In this document: positions 23,565 to 33,261 of the stretch, in pieces
Layout: every line of letters begins with the position of its first letter
Numbering within the stretch: the stretch's first letter is position 1
NCBI RefSeq assembly: GCF_017471675.1
Contig: NZ_JAFUSK010000007.1
Coordinates: 1 to 39,164 of the forward strand
Reading direction: 5' to 3'
DNA: 39,164 bases
DNA from: Pseudobutyrivibrio sp.
GTDB taxonomy: Bacteria; Bacillota; Clostridia; Lachnospirales; Lachnospiraceae
Made by a program: the position numbers and the translations under genes
Notes under the pieces: generated by a model
Database searches by the model: none
Told to the model about the DNA's origin: nothing
What the model saw: only the letters and a program-made list of their open reading frames with translations

Positions 23565-25055
23565 CTACCTACCAAAATCTTCCTTCAAAATCCTATCGTA
23601 CTGCCCCTTAAACCATGTTGCGATTCCACCTGTATTATCGTTATGTCTACCATGAAGTCCCTTGCCATACACCTGCACTCCCGAAGAATTAAGCTCCGTC
23701 AGAAGCTTTCCGTAGGCTGTAGAATCATAATCATCCTCGTACATATAGGAAACTACAAACTTTGTGCGGCTAAAATCCGTATTTCTAATCTTAGTCCAAA
23801 ACCTGTCATTAAGCTTTTGTACTGCATCCTCATCCATTGCTCCGGCATATTTGTGTAGCAAATCCAAGGAAGTAGGAAATCCCTTAGGGCGCTTTAATCT
23901 TTCATTGGCTGCTATATCACCAAGGCTAGCCAAAGGCTTTCCAAGTATTAAAGCATGTGGTCTCAAATCGCATCCATAATACATGGAGCCAATGGTTCCC
24001 ATGGAAATACCTGAAAGAATCAACTGGTCTGGATAGAACCCAAGCTGAGATAGCTTATCTGTGATAATTTTAACCATCAAGCTTTCAAATTCACTGTCTC
24101 CCATATAAAAGCCGCCACCCTCAAATCTTTGCTCAGCTATAAGCAAAAAAGGACAGTTAAGCTTTCTCATCATGTAATAGCCTTCAAAGCCCTCCTGGGT
24201 TTTGTAGCCAGAAAAATAAACGGTGAGGGGCGGTTTTAAATCACCTGGATCAAAATAACAGAATATTTCTTCCCTGCTACTGGTGACATACCTTTCCCCA
24301 CCAACCATAAACTTGCCCACATCTATGTGAGAAATTCTATCGTGCAATGCAATAATATCAAGCTTACCTGCTCCAGATGCATTTAAAGATACATATAGCA
24401 TCCCCTGTTCCTTGCCTTCTATCACTACAGGATTTTTCATATCATCCTCTGAAAAGTTCCATGAGTTTGATATATCTGCAATGCTACCGCTTACAAACTG
24501 CCTGATGGAAAGTGATATGTTAACAGCTTCATCCTTCTTATACTCCAGCCAAAATTCTATAGCCTGCCCCTTTTGAATAGGGATATTGGTGCGCCAGAAT
24601 GCTATCTGATTCATGGTCTTACCATAATCCCCTTCCAAGGACACGCTATAGTTTCCATCCCACTTAATACTGCCCTTAAATCCTTGAGCTATTCCCACAG
24701 AATTAGGCCTATATTTCTCACCATAAGGCTTTGAAAAATATTTTTTAGCATCGCGGTCTAAAAAAGATTGGATATCTGCCTTACTTATAGTAGCTCCCAT
24801 TCTCTGATTCAATAGCTTTTTAGTGCTATCATTTTGGATCAAATCTTCTGCCACCAGCAAGCAATATGAATAGGAATGAGCCTTCAGTACCTTAAAATCA
24901 TCCTCATCAATATTCTTTTCAAGGATGGTTAGTTCAAAGATATCCTTCTTTTTTATTTCATCAGTCTTATAGGTATAAATCTTTACAAAATCAGGAATAT
25001 TATATTCAGTTTTCCAGTCTTTATCTGAAACAACTAAAATCTTAATTCTATCCAT
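23565..25055 (-). CDS. asp2: Accessory Sec protein Asp2 (adhesin GlcNAc O-acetyltransferase)
   Basis: 496 aa, similar to streptococcal Asp2 (about 500). It is an alpha/beta hydrolase fold with the nucleophile in LILSGISMGTIGSMYYG (Ser351), acidic residues at YMYEDDYDSTAY (Glu440/Asp441) and His471 in GLHGRHNDNTGG. The Ser-to-Glu and Ser-to-His spacings match the S. gordonii Asp2 triad as I recall it. It acetylates GlcNAc on the adhesin during export and is needed for transport. The central beta domain contains WDGNYSVSLEGDYGKTMNQ. The gene begins 1 bp after the stop of the upstream membrane protein. Confidence 0.95.
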   Translation of the reverse strand: MDRIKILVVSDKDWKTEYNIPDFVKIYTYKTDEIKKKDIFELTILEKNIDEDDFKVLKAHSYSYCLLVAEDLIQNDSTKKLLNQRMGATISKADIQSFLDRDAKKYFSKPYGEKYRPNSVGIAQGFKGSIKWDGNYSVSLEGDYGKTMNQIAFWRTNIPIQKGQAIEFWLEYKKDEAVNISLSIRQFVSGSIADISNSWNFSEDDMKNPVVIEGKEQGMLYVSLNASGAGKLDIIALHDRISHIDVGKFMVGGERYVTSSREEIFCYFDPGDLKPPLTVYFSGYKTQEGFEGYYMMRKLNCPFLLIAEQRFEGGGFYMGDSEFESLMVKIITDKLSQLGFYPDQLILSGISMGTIGSMYYGCDLRPHALILGKPLASLGDIAANERLKRPKGFPTSLDLLHKYAGAMDEDAVQKLNDRFWTKIRNTDFSRTKFVVSYMYEDDYDSTAYGKLLTELNSSGVQVYGKGLHGRHNDNTGGIATWFKGQYDRILKEDFGR

Positions 25056-25056
25056 C

Positions 25057-26079
25057 TTAATTGACTCTATCCTCTACCTTTAAGCCCAATAGTTTATCAA
25101 TAAGTGAAAATGCACTGGCAACTGGAACAACATAGAGAGCCTTTGTTAATTCCACGTATGATGGAAGATTATCCCCCTGAAGAGCAATAATAATTATCGT
25201 AAATACAATAATTCCCAACCAGTAGCAAAGGTCTGTAGCAGAATGCTCCACAATACATTTTATTACTATAACCACCACAAACAGCAGCACTATAAAAATC
25301 CAAGGTGTTCCAATCAGTAGCTGTAGTCCTTCTTTGAATGAGCCCAGATTCTTCATATTGTATACAACAACCTGGCTGATAAATGCTGCTCCATTTTTGA
25401 AATACCACAGATAAATACTCATTGGTAGACCTACTGTAATAATTCCTTCTAATGTAGAAAAAACAAAGGAACGATATCTCTTACTATCCAATCCTTCCAC
25501 CTTAAATTTAACTGCAAACATAAGAAGGATTCCTACCCAAATCCATACATAGCCTGGTTGTAGGAAAAACACCAGTCCTAAATCAATTGCAAGCAAATAA
25601 GTATGATGTGACAAATAGCCTGATTTAAGCTGTCGAGAAATATGATAGCAGCTAAGTGTAAGAATGAAGAACATAAGCTCTTCTGCACCTGCATGAGTAA
25701 GGGCACCCCATCCAAAAATAGACAAAAGGGCTGCTGTCACAAATGCAAAAGCTTCTGATGTGTAAAGCTTAGCTGTTTTGTACATGAATAGAATTGTAAA
25801 GAATAGAATCACACATTCCATGGCAAACTGAATCACATGAGAATCTGTAGGCAAATATCCCAATCCAAAGAATTCGTATACCACTGGTCCATAATGTCCG
25901 TCCAGCTCTACGTATGCCAGATAGCCCTCTCTTACAGAATGTGCTATAGAAAGGATTTCATTTTGAATATCCGTAAAAGCGCCGTTCCCCCATGGATTCA
26001 AAGGGCTTGATAGCGCCACAATAAAAGTGGTGGCTACAACTGCCAAGAATTCAATAGTTCTTTTTAGTTTTATATTCAT
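25057..26079 (-). CDS. Polytopic membrane protein, GT-C glycosyltransferase-like
   Basis: 340 aa with about eight or nine transmembrane helices. The first extracytoplasmic loop reads AFTDIQNEILSIAHSVREGY, then LDGHYGPVVYEFFGL, which resembles the catalytic loop of GT-C/PMT-ArnT enzymes (Asp-rich loop, then H-x-GP). The usual soluble C-terminal domain is missing. It is the first gene after the adhesin terminator and 1 bp from asp2, so it belongs to the export/glycosylation operon. It may transfer a lipid-linked sugar to the adhesin outside the membrane; this is inference. I know of no such gene in the classical streptococcal loci. Confidence 0.7.
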   Translation of the reverse strand: MNIKLKRTIEFLAVVATTFIVALSSPLNPWGNGAFTDIQNEILSIAHSVREGYLAYVELDGHYGPVVYEFFGLGYLPTDSHVIQFAMECVILFFTILFMYKTAKLYTSEAFAFVTAALLSIFGWGALTHAGAEELMFFILTLSCYHISRQLKSGYLSHHTYLLAIDLGLVFFLQPGYVWIWVGILLMFAVKFKVEGLDSKRYRSFVFSTLEGIITVGLPMSIYLWYFKNGAAFISQVVVYNMKNLGSFKEGLQLLIGTPWIFIVLLFVVVIVIKCIVEHSATDLCYWLGIIVFTIIIIALQGDNLPSYVELTKALYVVPVASAFSLIDKLLGLKVEDRVN

Positions 26080-26186
26080 AGACTCTACCCCCGTGTCCCG
26101 GTTCTCCCCTGTTTATAATATCACATAAATCACCGAATTAATTAAAATTCACCACATGTTCAAAAATTGAGGGCTTACTGACAGAA

Positions 26187-26217
26187 AAATGCCGCGACAT
26201 TTTTAGCCGCGGCATTT
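26187..26217 (-). terminator. Terminator behind the serine-rich repeat adhesin gene
   Basis: Stem AAATGCCGCG/CGCGGCATTT, 11-nt loop, then TTTTTCTG on the minus strand. It separates the adhesin message from the asp2-gtfB operon. The latter's promoter must lie in the AT-rich 26080-26180 stretch, where TATTAT/TATAAA boxes occur. Confidence 0.85.
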
Positions 26218-26230
26218 GATCTTAAATTAT

Positions 26231-29200
26231 TTACTTATCTGTGTCCTCTACTTCTTTTTGAGTTGCTTTTTTCTTATCTTTAGCGATTTTTCCTGTTATT
26301 GCGCTGATGATGATAAGAATCCAGTACCACCACATTCTTCCTCCAAGTCCGCTCTTGCTCACGCCAAGTGGTGTCTCCTCATCCTCAATAATCGTATCAT
26401 CATCCAAATCAGCATCATCTAATCTTACTGCTAGAGGAACCTGAGCATCTCCAATATCAGCAGGACCAACTTCGTTAAGTCTGTTAACAGTTCTGTTATT
26501 TACATTGTTAACTTCGTTAAATTCTGTTGTAACTGAAGCCTCCTCATTTGTTTCACTAGCTGATGCTGGTGTATTTCCACCATTACCAGTGTTGCCTGGT
26601 GTTTCACTAGCTGCTGCACTATTGCTTGCAGATTCTGAAGCACTCTGGCTGAGTGAAGTACTTGTGCTTTCACTTAGTGAGGTTGATGTACTATCACTTA
26701 ATGATGTGCTAGTGCTGTCACTGAGTGATGTCGATGTACTATCACTGAGTGATGTGCTGGTGCTTTCACTTAGTGAGGCTGATGTACTATCGCTGAGTGA
26801 TGTGCTGGCGCTTTCACTTAATGATGTTGATGTACTGTCACTAAGTGATGTACTTGTGCTTTCACTTAATGAGATCGATGTACTATCACTGAGTGAGGTA
26901 CTTGTACTCTCACTTAATGAAGTTGATGTACTGTCACTGAGTGATGTCGATGTACTATCACTTAGTGATGTACTTGTGCTTTCACTTAATGATACTGATG
27001 TACTATCACTGAGTGATGTACTTGTGCTCTCACTGAGTGATGTCGATGTACTGTCACTTAATGATGTTGATGTACTATCGCTAAGTGATGTACTTGTACT
27101 CTCACTTAATGATGTTGATGTACTATCACTGAGAGAGGTGCTTGTGCTCTCACTGAGTGATGTTGATGTACTGTCACTTAGTGATGTGCTGGTGCTTTCA
27201 CTTAGTGAGGTTGATGTACTATTGCTAAGCGATGTGCTTGTGCTCTCACTTAATGATGTTGATGTACTATCACTGAGTGAAGTGCTTGTGCTTTCACTTA
27301 GTGATGTTGATGTACTATTGCTAAGTGAAGTACTGGTGCTCTCACTTAATGATGTACTTGTACTATCACTGAGTGATGTGCTGGTGCTCTCACTGAGTGA
27401 GGTTGATGTGCTATCGCTTAGTGATGTACTTGTGCTTTCACTTAATGATGTACTGGTGCTTTCACTTAATGAGGTTGATGTACTGTCACTGAGTGAAGTA
27501 CTTGTGCTATTGCTTAATGATGTACTTGTACTATCGCTTAATGATGTACTTGTGCTTTCACTTAGTGATGTTGATGTACTATTGCTAAGTGAAGTGCTGG
27601 TGCTCTCACTGAGTGATGTTGATGTACTATCGCTGAGTGATGTGCTGGTGCTCTCACTGAGTGATGTTGATGTACTGTCACTTAGTGATGTACTTGTACT
27701 CTCACTTAATGAGGTTGATGTACTGTCGCTAAGTGATGTGCTGGTGCTCTCACTGAGTGATGTTGATGTACTATCACTTAATGATGTGCTAGTGCTTTCA
27801 CTGAGTGATGTTGATGTACTATCACTGAGTGAGGTACTTGTACTCTCACTGAGTGATGTTGATGTACTATCGCTAAGTGAAGTACTTGTGCTTTCACTTA
27901 ATGATACTGATGTACTATCACTGAGTGAGGTGCTGGTGCTCTCACTGAGAGAGGTTGATGTACTATCACTTAGTGATGTGCTTGTACTTTCACTTAGTGA
28001 TGTTGATGTACTGTCGCTTAGTGAGGTACTTGTGCTCTCACTTAATGATGTTGATGTACTATTGCTAAGTGATGCGCTGGTGCTCTCACTGAGTGAGGTT
28101 GATGTACTATCGCTTAGTGATGTACTTGTACTTTCACTGAGTGATGTTGATGTACTATCGCTAAGTGATGTACTTGTACTCTCACTTAATGAGGTTGATG
28201 TACTGTCGCTTAGTGATGTGCTTGTACTCTCACTTAATGATGTACTGGTGCTTTCACTTAGTGATGTTGATGTACTATCACTGAGTGAGGTACTGGTGCT
28301 CTCACTTAGTGATGTTGATGTACTATTGCTAAGTGATGCACTGGTGCTCTCACTTAGTGATGTTGATGTACTATCACTTAATGAAGTGCTTGTACTATCA
28401 CTGAGTGATGTCGATGTACTATCGCTAAGTGATGTACTTGTACTCTCACTTAATGATGCCGATGTACTATTGCTAAGTGATGTACTTGCACTCTCTGACA
28501 AGCTTGCACTTGTAGAAGCTGATGTGCTTGCACTTGCTGAAATACTGTTGCTTAGTGACATGCTCTCACTAGTGTACTGTGAAAGACTTGTAGACAATGA
28601 ATCACTAACGCTTGTGCTCATAGAAGTACTTTCTGATGCTGATGTAGAAAGTGACTCAGAGCGAGATGCCGATGCACTCTCTGATGCACTTGCGCTTTCT
28701 GAAAGTGATTCACTTCTTGAGCCTTGGGCACTTTCTGATGCCTTCTCACTACCAGATGCTGATTCTGAAAGTGAGCTTGATTCTGACTTAAGGTCGCTTA
28801 ATGAATTAGAAAGTGAAGTAACTTCGCTTCTCTGCTCATGATACTCATCACGTCCTTTATTGAAATCATCCAGTGTAAAGTAGTTGTATCCCTTAACTCC
28901 AAAGTTACCATTCTTAACTTCGCCAAGTTTGTTTGTATATACTTCTGAACCATCGCCCTTGCGTGCAACAAATTCAGGACTAAATGAATCTGAAGATGTG
29001 CTGGCACTTGCAGCTGTGTAAAGTGTGATTTCCTGCTGTCTATAGCTAGCGCCTCTCTCATCAAAATAGCCAGTTAATGTATATGTTCCATCATGGTTGT
29101 CGATAATATTAGCATTGTAGTAATAGTATGTTTTTCCACCGATATTAAATGCTGTATATTGCTTCTTTCCTCTTAATGCCCAAGACCACTGATCAGGATT

Positions 29201-30661
29201 TTTCCTGTCAACCTTCTTATTAATCAAATTAAGAGTATTGCCATTTTCATCTATTAATGTAGAAACAACTGTATTTCCTTCTGAATCAGTCTGAACTACT
29301 CCAACTGTAGTATCAGCACTGTTTCTGGTGTAACCTACTAAATCATTGTTCCATTCATCACCTGCATTAGAGTACTGTCCCAAATCATGATAAACAGTAC
29401 CATCTGCTGCATCATAAATATAAGACTTATATCCAGGATTTTCCTCTGTAACTGCAACAACCTTAGCATCTGCTCCTGCATTAGACCAAGCTAAAGTAAA
29501 TGTGCCATCTTCGTTAACATTAACTGCCACGTCAGAACGTACTTCATTGCCATTAATATAATAGCGGCATACAGTCTGCTCTTTTCCATCAGCGCCAGTT
29601 TCTGTTTCATACTTCCATGTGAGTACGTTGCCATATTCATCTGAATATTTAACAGTCTTCTTAACAACCATGATACCGTCTACTACGTAAGGGTTATCAT
29701 GCTCTGCACCATAATTAGGGCTGTCCTTGAAGCCTGAAACAAGAGCGTTTCCATCACTATCTACTGTTACATAATCAAAATATGCGTACTTAGTAGCACC
29801 TGTAGAATCAATATATGTTACTTTAACGCTGTTTGTATGATAACTGCTTGAATCCCACTGGCTGTATGTAATCTCACCAACATAACCTTCCTGGTAGAAA
29901 GCATACTGGATAAGAAGATTAGCAAGCTTATCACCAGCTCCATAGTAGTTGTTGGATTTTGAATCGTGATTGAGATACTGACCTGCATCCTTAGCATTCT
30001 GCTGTGCAGCCTCTAATTCAGCCTTGGCCTGTTCTATCTGCTGCATCAATTCCTCTAGATAATCATCCTGATGACCTCCCTCAGAGAATGATGTTGAAGC
30101 TAAGTTGTAGTCATCCTCAGCCTCTGAAATTGCTGTAGACATGCTGGTATTCTCACTGGCTGCGCTTTCAGATGCAGCTGTTGATATGCTGGCAATCTCA
30201 GAATTCTCTGATGACAATGATGTAGCTGCAGATTCCGATGTAGATTCAATGGTAGAATCCTCTGTTGACAATGATGTGCTGGCAGACTCTGAATGCATTG
30301 TCTGATCTGACATAAGGTTAGACTCAGCAGTAGCTGCAGATTCTGATGCAGCTGCCAATTCAGATACAGCCTGATTTTCAACTGTCAAATCAACTTCTTC
30401 TAACTGCTTTTCATTTTCTTCCACAGCCTGCTGTGCTGTTTTTTCTTCTTCTATAGATTCAATAGAGGTTTGAAGCTGTTGCTCAGTCTGTTCTCTAGTA
30501 ACCTGAAGTACCACTTCACCCTGCGCCATAGCATTTGCTTCTTCTTCACCAAGCTCAGCTGCGTATGCAAGATTAGCATCACCTAAAACAGATGCGCCAC
30601 CAACAGTAGCACCTGTAATTGCAACACCTTTTAATAAATTCTCTACTTTCTTCTTTGACAT
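26231..30661 (-). CDS. Serine-rich repeat glycoprotein adhesin (accessory Sec substrate)
   Basis: 1476 aa. The ATG at 30661 has AAGGAG 7 nt upstream; an upstream in-frame ATG lacks a site. The signal peptide is short, with a glycine-rich core ([19 protein letters not shown], cleavage near AYA), as accessory Sec signals require; the long KxYKxGKxW form is absent. Order: a short Ser/Ala-rich region (about 90-190), a coiled coil (about 200-237), a unique region (about 240-605) rich in aromatic and Gly/Asn strands that is probably the binding part, Ser-rich repeats (about 615-1340), a linker with IGDAQVPLA and IEDEETPLG, and a membrane anchor [14 protein letters not shown] with a Lys-rich tail. 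No LPXTG motif is visible. It is transcribed separately from the export operon. Confidence 0.95.
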   Translation of the reverse strand: MSKKKVENLLKGVAITGATVGGASVLGDANLAYAAELGEEEANAMAQGEVVLQVTREQTEQQLQTSIESIEEEKTAQQAVEENEKQLEEVDLTVENQAVSELAAASESAATAESNLMSDQTMHSESASTSLSTEDSTIESTSESAATSLSSENSEIASISTAASESAASENTSMSTAISEAEDDYNLASTSFSEGGHQDDYLEELMQQIEQAKAELEAAQQNAKDAGQYLNHDSKSNNYYGAGDKLANLLIQYAFYQEGYVGEITYSQWDSSSYHTNSVKVTYIDSTGATKYAYFDYVTVDSDGNALVSGFKDSPNYGAEHDNPYVVDGIMVVKKTVKYSDEYGNVLTWKYETETGADGKEQTVCRYYINGNEVRSDVAVNVNEDGTFTLAWSNAGADAKVVAVTEENPGYKSYIYDAADGTVYHDLGQYSNAGDEWNNDLVGYTRNSADTTVGVVQTDSEGNTVVSTLIDENGNTLNLINKKVDRKNPDQWSWALRGKKQYTAFNIGGKTYYYYNANIIDNHDGTYTLTGYFDERGASYRQQEITLYTAASASTSSDSFSPEFVARKGDGSEVYTNKLGEVKNGNFGVKGYNYFTLDDFNKGRDEYHEQRSEVTSLSNSLSDLKSESSSLSESASGSEKASESAQGSRSESLSESASASESASASRSESLSTSASESTSMSTSVSDSLSTSLSQYTSESMSLSNSISASASTSASTSASLSESASTSLSNSTSASLSESTSTSLSDSTSTSLSDSTSTSLSDSTSTSLSESTSASLSNSTSTSLSESTSTSLSDSTSTSLSESTSTSLSESTSTSLSDSTSTSLSESTSTSLSDSTSTSLSESTSTSLSDSTSTSLSESTSASLSNSTSTSLSESTSTSLSDSTSTSLSESTSTSLSDSTSTSLSESTSTSLSDSTSVSLSESTSTSLSDSTSTSLSESTSTSLSDSTSTSLSESTSTSLSDSTSTSLSESTSTSLSDSTSTSLSESTSTSLSDSTSTSLSESTSTSLSDSTSTSLSESTSTSLSNSTSTSLSESTSTSLSDSTSTSLSNSTSTSLSDSTSTSLSESTSTSLSESTSTSLSDSTSTSLSESTSTSLSDSTSTSLSESTSTSLSNSTSTSLSESTSTSLSDSTSTSLSESTSTSLSNSTSTSLSESTSTSLSDSTSTSLSESTSTSLSDSTSTSLSESTSTSLSDSTSTSLSDSTSTSLSESTSTSLSDSTSVSLSESTSTSLSDSTSTSLSDSTSTSLSESTSTSLSDSTSISLSESTSTSLSDSTSTSLSESASTSLSDSTSASLSESTSTSLSDSTSTSLSDSTSTSLSDSTSTSLSESTSTSLSQSASESASNSAAASETPGNTGNGGNTPASASETNEEASVTTEFNEVNNVNNRTVNRLNEVGPADIGDAQVPLAVRLDDADLDDDTIIEDEETPLGVSKSGLGGRMWWYWILIIISAITGKIAKDKKKATQKEVEDTDK
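26640..28495 (-). repeat. About 77 tandem 24-bp repeats encoding STSTSLSE/D octapeptides
   Basis: The unit codes for STSTSLS followed by E, D or N. Third-position variation keeps the copies from being identical, but the 24-bp phase is unbroken over about 1.85 kb. Codon choice leaves the opposite strand open for 778 codons, which is an artefact. The repeats are the expected O-glycosylation zone of the adhesin and are prone to length change. Confidence 0.9.
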
Positions 30662-30712
30662 TGTATAACTCCTTACCATTAAAAAAAGCCATCTATTTTC
30701 TTTCTCGGCATT

Positions 30713-30718
30713 ATTGTA
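30713..30718 (-). promoter_or_regulatory. Extended -10 box of the adhesin gene
   Basis: Minus strand TGATACAAT (TG-N-TACAAT), about 50 bp before the start codon, with a weak TTTATT 16 bp further upstream. A third, weaker GCCAAA motif (30718-30728) overlaps the edge of the box. Confidence 0.5.
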
Positions 30719-30756
30719 TCACGCCAAAATTAAAAATAAATAGCTTTTCGTAACTT

Positions 30757-30787
30757 TTCTTGCCAGAATTCCGACATTCGTGCCAAA
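30757..30787 (+). promoter_or_regulatory. Tandem TTCKTGCCARA motif upstream of the adhesin gene
   Basis: TTCTTGCCAGA (30757-30767) and TTCGTGCCAAA (30777-30787) start exactly 20 bp apart. A weaker ATCACGCCAAA begins 39 bp before the first. The same pair with the same spacing is found at 37092-37122 upstream of the fibro-slime operon. Two helical turns between direct repeats is typical of dimeric activators. Confidence 0.6.
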
Positions 30788-30807
30788 ATCCAAGTTTATA
30801 CTCACTT

Positions 30808-31293
30808 TTAAGAATTAGTACCTAGCTTTTTTGAAGATTTTAACCCAGACAAAACCACTCCAATAATTAATATCCCTGCGGCGATTAGCTTGCCACTAAG
30901 AGTACTAATCCAGGTTGCCACATATCCATACACAGGAACATGAAATGCAACCTTGCCAAGCACATTAGTATATGCCACTGGCGTAAAGTCATTAGTGTTG
31001 TTTGCATCACCCTTTGTTGTAATTAGCATATTGTCCTTATCAATAGAAACAACCCGGTGTGTCACAACACTGTCTCCTGAGTAGAATGCGATAATATCTG
31101 CATCTTGAAGCTCATCAAATTCTACAGTTTTCACACAGACAATGGAGCCAACAGTAATTGTAGGCTCCATTGATCCTGATATTACGCAGAAGCCCTGTAG
31201 CCCAAACAGTCTCAAAATAGCTAAAGGGGCAGCTGCAATAATTACCAATATAATAAGAAGATTTCCTATAAAACTTAGTGCTTTATTATTCAT
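30808..31293 (-). CDS. sipW: Signal peptidase I, SipW type
   Basis: 161 aa from the ATG at 31293 (a TTG two codons upstream is possible). It has an N-terminal membrane helix, then CVISGSMEPTITVGSIVCVK with catalytic Ser41. The second catalytic residue is His, not Lys (VVTHRVVSID, His79), the hallmark of ER/SipW-type peptidases. TTKGDANNTND and a C-terminal membrane helix follow. SipW processes TasA/CalY-like proteins. Two such substrates are encoded in the same operon (33262-34528), so this is their dedicated peptidase. It is the last gene before the adhesin promoter; no clear terminator lies between. Confidence 0.94.
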   Translation of the reverse strand: MNNKALSFIGNLLIILVIIAAAPLAILRLFGLQGFCVISGSMEPTITVGSIVCVKTVEFDELQDADIIAFYSGDSVVTHRVVSIDKDNMLITTKGDANNTNDFTPVAYTNVLGKVAFHVPVYGYVATWISTLSGKLIAAGILIIGVVLSGLKSSKKLGTNS

Positions 31294-31306
31294 CAGCAAG
31301 TCTAAT

Positions 31307-32386
31307 CTATTCCTCTCCTTTTTGCTTCTTTCTAACCATCATGATAGTAACAACTACAATACTGAGGATAACAGCGAGAACTATAGGCCATACCATAATT
31401 GAGCCTTTGTCATCAGCATGCTCTGGAACTTCCTCATCTGCAATCTCAGTTTCTCCTGCTGCAGGTGTGCTTTCGTCCCCGATTGTAACATTGCCTGCGG
31501 TATCATCAGTTGCATTTTCAACATCAGCATCGCCCAAAGCCTCTTCATTTACAGTACCATCAGCATTGGCTGTGTCAACTGTAGTGTTAGTACCTCTTAC
31601 TGTGGAGCGGTTAGATACAACAGCTGGTCTGTTGTTTGTGTTGCTACGTACTGATGTACCACCATCAACATATTCGTACTCGTATGTGTAAGTAGTTCCA
31701 CCATTTACATATACAGTAGATGTTTCCTCTGTAATATCATATTCAATAGATTCAGGTAATTTGCTGTAAACGAATTTAACAACTGTACCATCTCCAATAT
31801 TTACTTCCTTATCGATGGCATCTGGTGAGTAATATCTAATGTGTCTGGCTGGAACAATGGTGTCCTCACCCTTTGCTCCATAAAGAGTATCCTCTGGATA
31901 CAGCGTATTTCCATCCTCATCCACATACTGAACCTTGTATGATATTACTGAACCAACACCATAGGCAGCTACGTATGTTTCATCGTTTTCTACCTTAAGA
32001 GTAACTGCTGTAGATTCTTTGTTTACCATTGCATCTGCGCCAGAAACTCTGATTCCCTTAACGTAATACTTTGAGCCCGATGATATTACCATAAGCTTAC
32101 TTACATCAAAGGTAATCGTGTCATGATATGCCAGATTTGAAATAACAAGCTTAAATGGAACCTCTTTTCCATCTTCTGTTTTTCTTGTCTTAATTGCAGT
32201 CTCATACTTATTTGCGCTATTTACTGTAAGAGCATCTGTATCAAAAGATGCGTCAGTATTATTTCCAAGAGAAATAACTATAGTGTATGCAGTACTTGCA
32301 TGTGCAACAACTGGTTCATTAATTGAAAGTGCCACAATAAAAAGTGCGCATAAGAATGTACTAATTATTTTATTCAACTTTTTCAT
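31307..32386 (-). CDS. Membrane-anchored surface protein with MucBP-like domain
   Basis: 359 aa from the ATG at 32386 (GAGGAG 8 nt upstream; an adjacent GTG is possible). It has a signal peptide with cleavage near AHASTA. Residues about 150-205 resemble a MucBP/ubiquitin-like repeat (YKVQYVDEDGNTLYPEDTLY, then YYSPDA). A Thr/Asn-rich, acidic stalk (about 230-315) leads to IADEEVPEHADD and the anchor IMVWPIVLAVILSIVVVTIM with MVRKKQKGEE. It is coupled to the preceding gene: GAGGAGATGTAGTGATG carries the stop of one and the start of the other. Its role is probably presentation or assembly of the TasA-like proteins at the cell surface; inference. Confidence 0.75.
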   Translation of the reverse strand: MKKLNKIISTFLCALFIVALSINEPVVAHASTAYTIVISLGNNTDASFDTDALTVNSANKYETAIKTRKTEDGKEVPFKLVISNLAYHDTITFDVSKLMVISSGSKYYVKGIRVSGADAMVNKESTAVTLKVENDETYVAAYGVGSVISYKVQYVDEDGNTLYPEDTLYGAKGEDTIVPARHIRYYSPDAIDKEVNIGDGTVVKFVYSKLPESIEYDITEETSTVYVNGGTTYTYEYEYVDGGTSVRSNTNNRPAVVSNRSTVRGTNTTVDTANADGTVNEEALGDADVENATDDTAGNVTIGDESTPAAGETEIADEEVPEHADDKGSIMVWPIVLAVILSIVVVTIMMVRKKQKGEE

Positions 32387-32388
32387 CA

Positions 32389-33246
32389 CTACATCTCCTC
32401 GCTAGACTTTTTATTTTTAATAGTTATCACAACATACCAGCTGATAAGACCAACGCCTACAATAAGCATAGCCATACATAATACCAGCGGCATAGCAGAA
32501 TCCCCTGTCTGAGGATTAGCGCCAATAGCAAGTGGAACATCATCTTCATCAATGGCAACAATCTCTGCTCCATTGTCAAGAGTCTTTAACACCTGCTTAA
32601 CAATAGATTTCTTTGTTGTTATTGGAACATTCTTAGTGATTGTATTTACCTTTTTGTTGATAATTGTCTTGCCACGCTTAGCTAACTCAGTATCCTCAGC
32701 ACCAAATTTGATTTCCAAATTTGCCGCTGCATCCATATAGCTGTTAGTCTGTGAATTTCCATCTAATACGATAGTAATCTGAACAGTACCTTTATTTGCA
32801 TTCCCTGTCTTTACAGTACCAAGAGAAAAATAAGCACCTTCATTTCCATTTACCTGCTTTAGACCAACAACTTCTTCAGCATCACCACCGATTGTCTCGC
32901 TATCAAATATTGATTCACCATTGTTGGTAATCTTAAAAGAATAGGCACCGCCCTCTGCTACAGATTTATCCTCCAATGATTTAACAACATCTGCATTCAA
33001 ATAGAAATCTGTATCTTCCTTAGATGCATTAATATAATTTACAGTATAAGTGATAGTATCACCTGGCATTGCGTTCTTGATTACTGCATCCTTAGAATCG
33101 TATGTAGATGAAAACTTGCTTCCATCATATGTAACATCCCAACTGTAACTTAAAATATCCTCTGCCGCGTGAGTTGTAATTGCAATGTTATTGAATCCCA
33201 TTACAAGAGTAAGAGCTAGAATAACATTCATAATTTTCTTTTTCAT
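32389..33246 (-). CDS. Surface protein with NPQTG sortase-type motif
   Basis: 285 aa. Signal peptide ending ITTHAAED; a single beta-rich domain (about 30-190, AMPGDTITYTVNYINASKED resembles DUF11/TasA-like strands); then a helix-rich linker, IDEDDVPLA, and the wall-sorting signal NPQTGDSAMPLVLCMAM followed by a hydrophobic helix and KNKKSSEEM. NPQTG is a common Lachnospiraceae variant of LPXTG, so a sortase elsewhere probably fixes it to peptidoglycan. It lies 15 bp after the second TasA-like gene and is likely an anchor subunit for the secreted fibre proteins. Confidence 0.85.
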   Translation of the reverse strand: MKKKIMNVILALTLVMGFNNIAITTHAAEDILSYSWDVTYDGSKFSSTYDSKDAVIKNAMPGDTITYTVNYINASKEDTDFYLNADVVKSLEDKSVAEGGAYSFKITNNGESIFDSETIGGDAEEVVGLKQVNGNEGAYFSLGTVKTGNANKGTVQITIVLDGNSQTNSYMDAAANLEIKFGAEDTELAKRGKTIINKKVNTITKNVPITTKKSIVKQVLKTLDNGAEIVAIDEDDVPLAIGANPQTGDSAMPLVLCMAMLIVGVGLISWYVVITIKNKKSSEEM

Positions 33247-33261
33247 ATTCTAATCTCCTCT

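Noticed and set aside
26640-28495. The regular 24-bp array considered as a CRISPR or other DNA repeat array
   Set aside because: There are no spacers; units are contiguous, in frame and encode the Ser-rich octapeptide.
26505-28841. A 778-codon open frame on the plus strand opposite the adhesin repeats ([16 protein letters not shown]...)
   Set aside because: It mirrors the Ser-repeat codons exactly, has no ribosome site or promoter, and arises because TCA/AGT/ACT/ACA codons produce no stops on the opposite strand.
30757-30790. TGGCAC-like sequence considered as a sigma-54 promoter
   Set aside because: No TTGC element at the required 5-bp distance; the tandem 20-bp spacing fits an activator site better.
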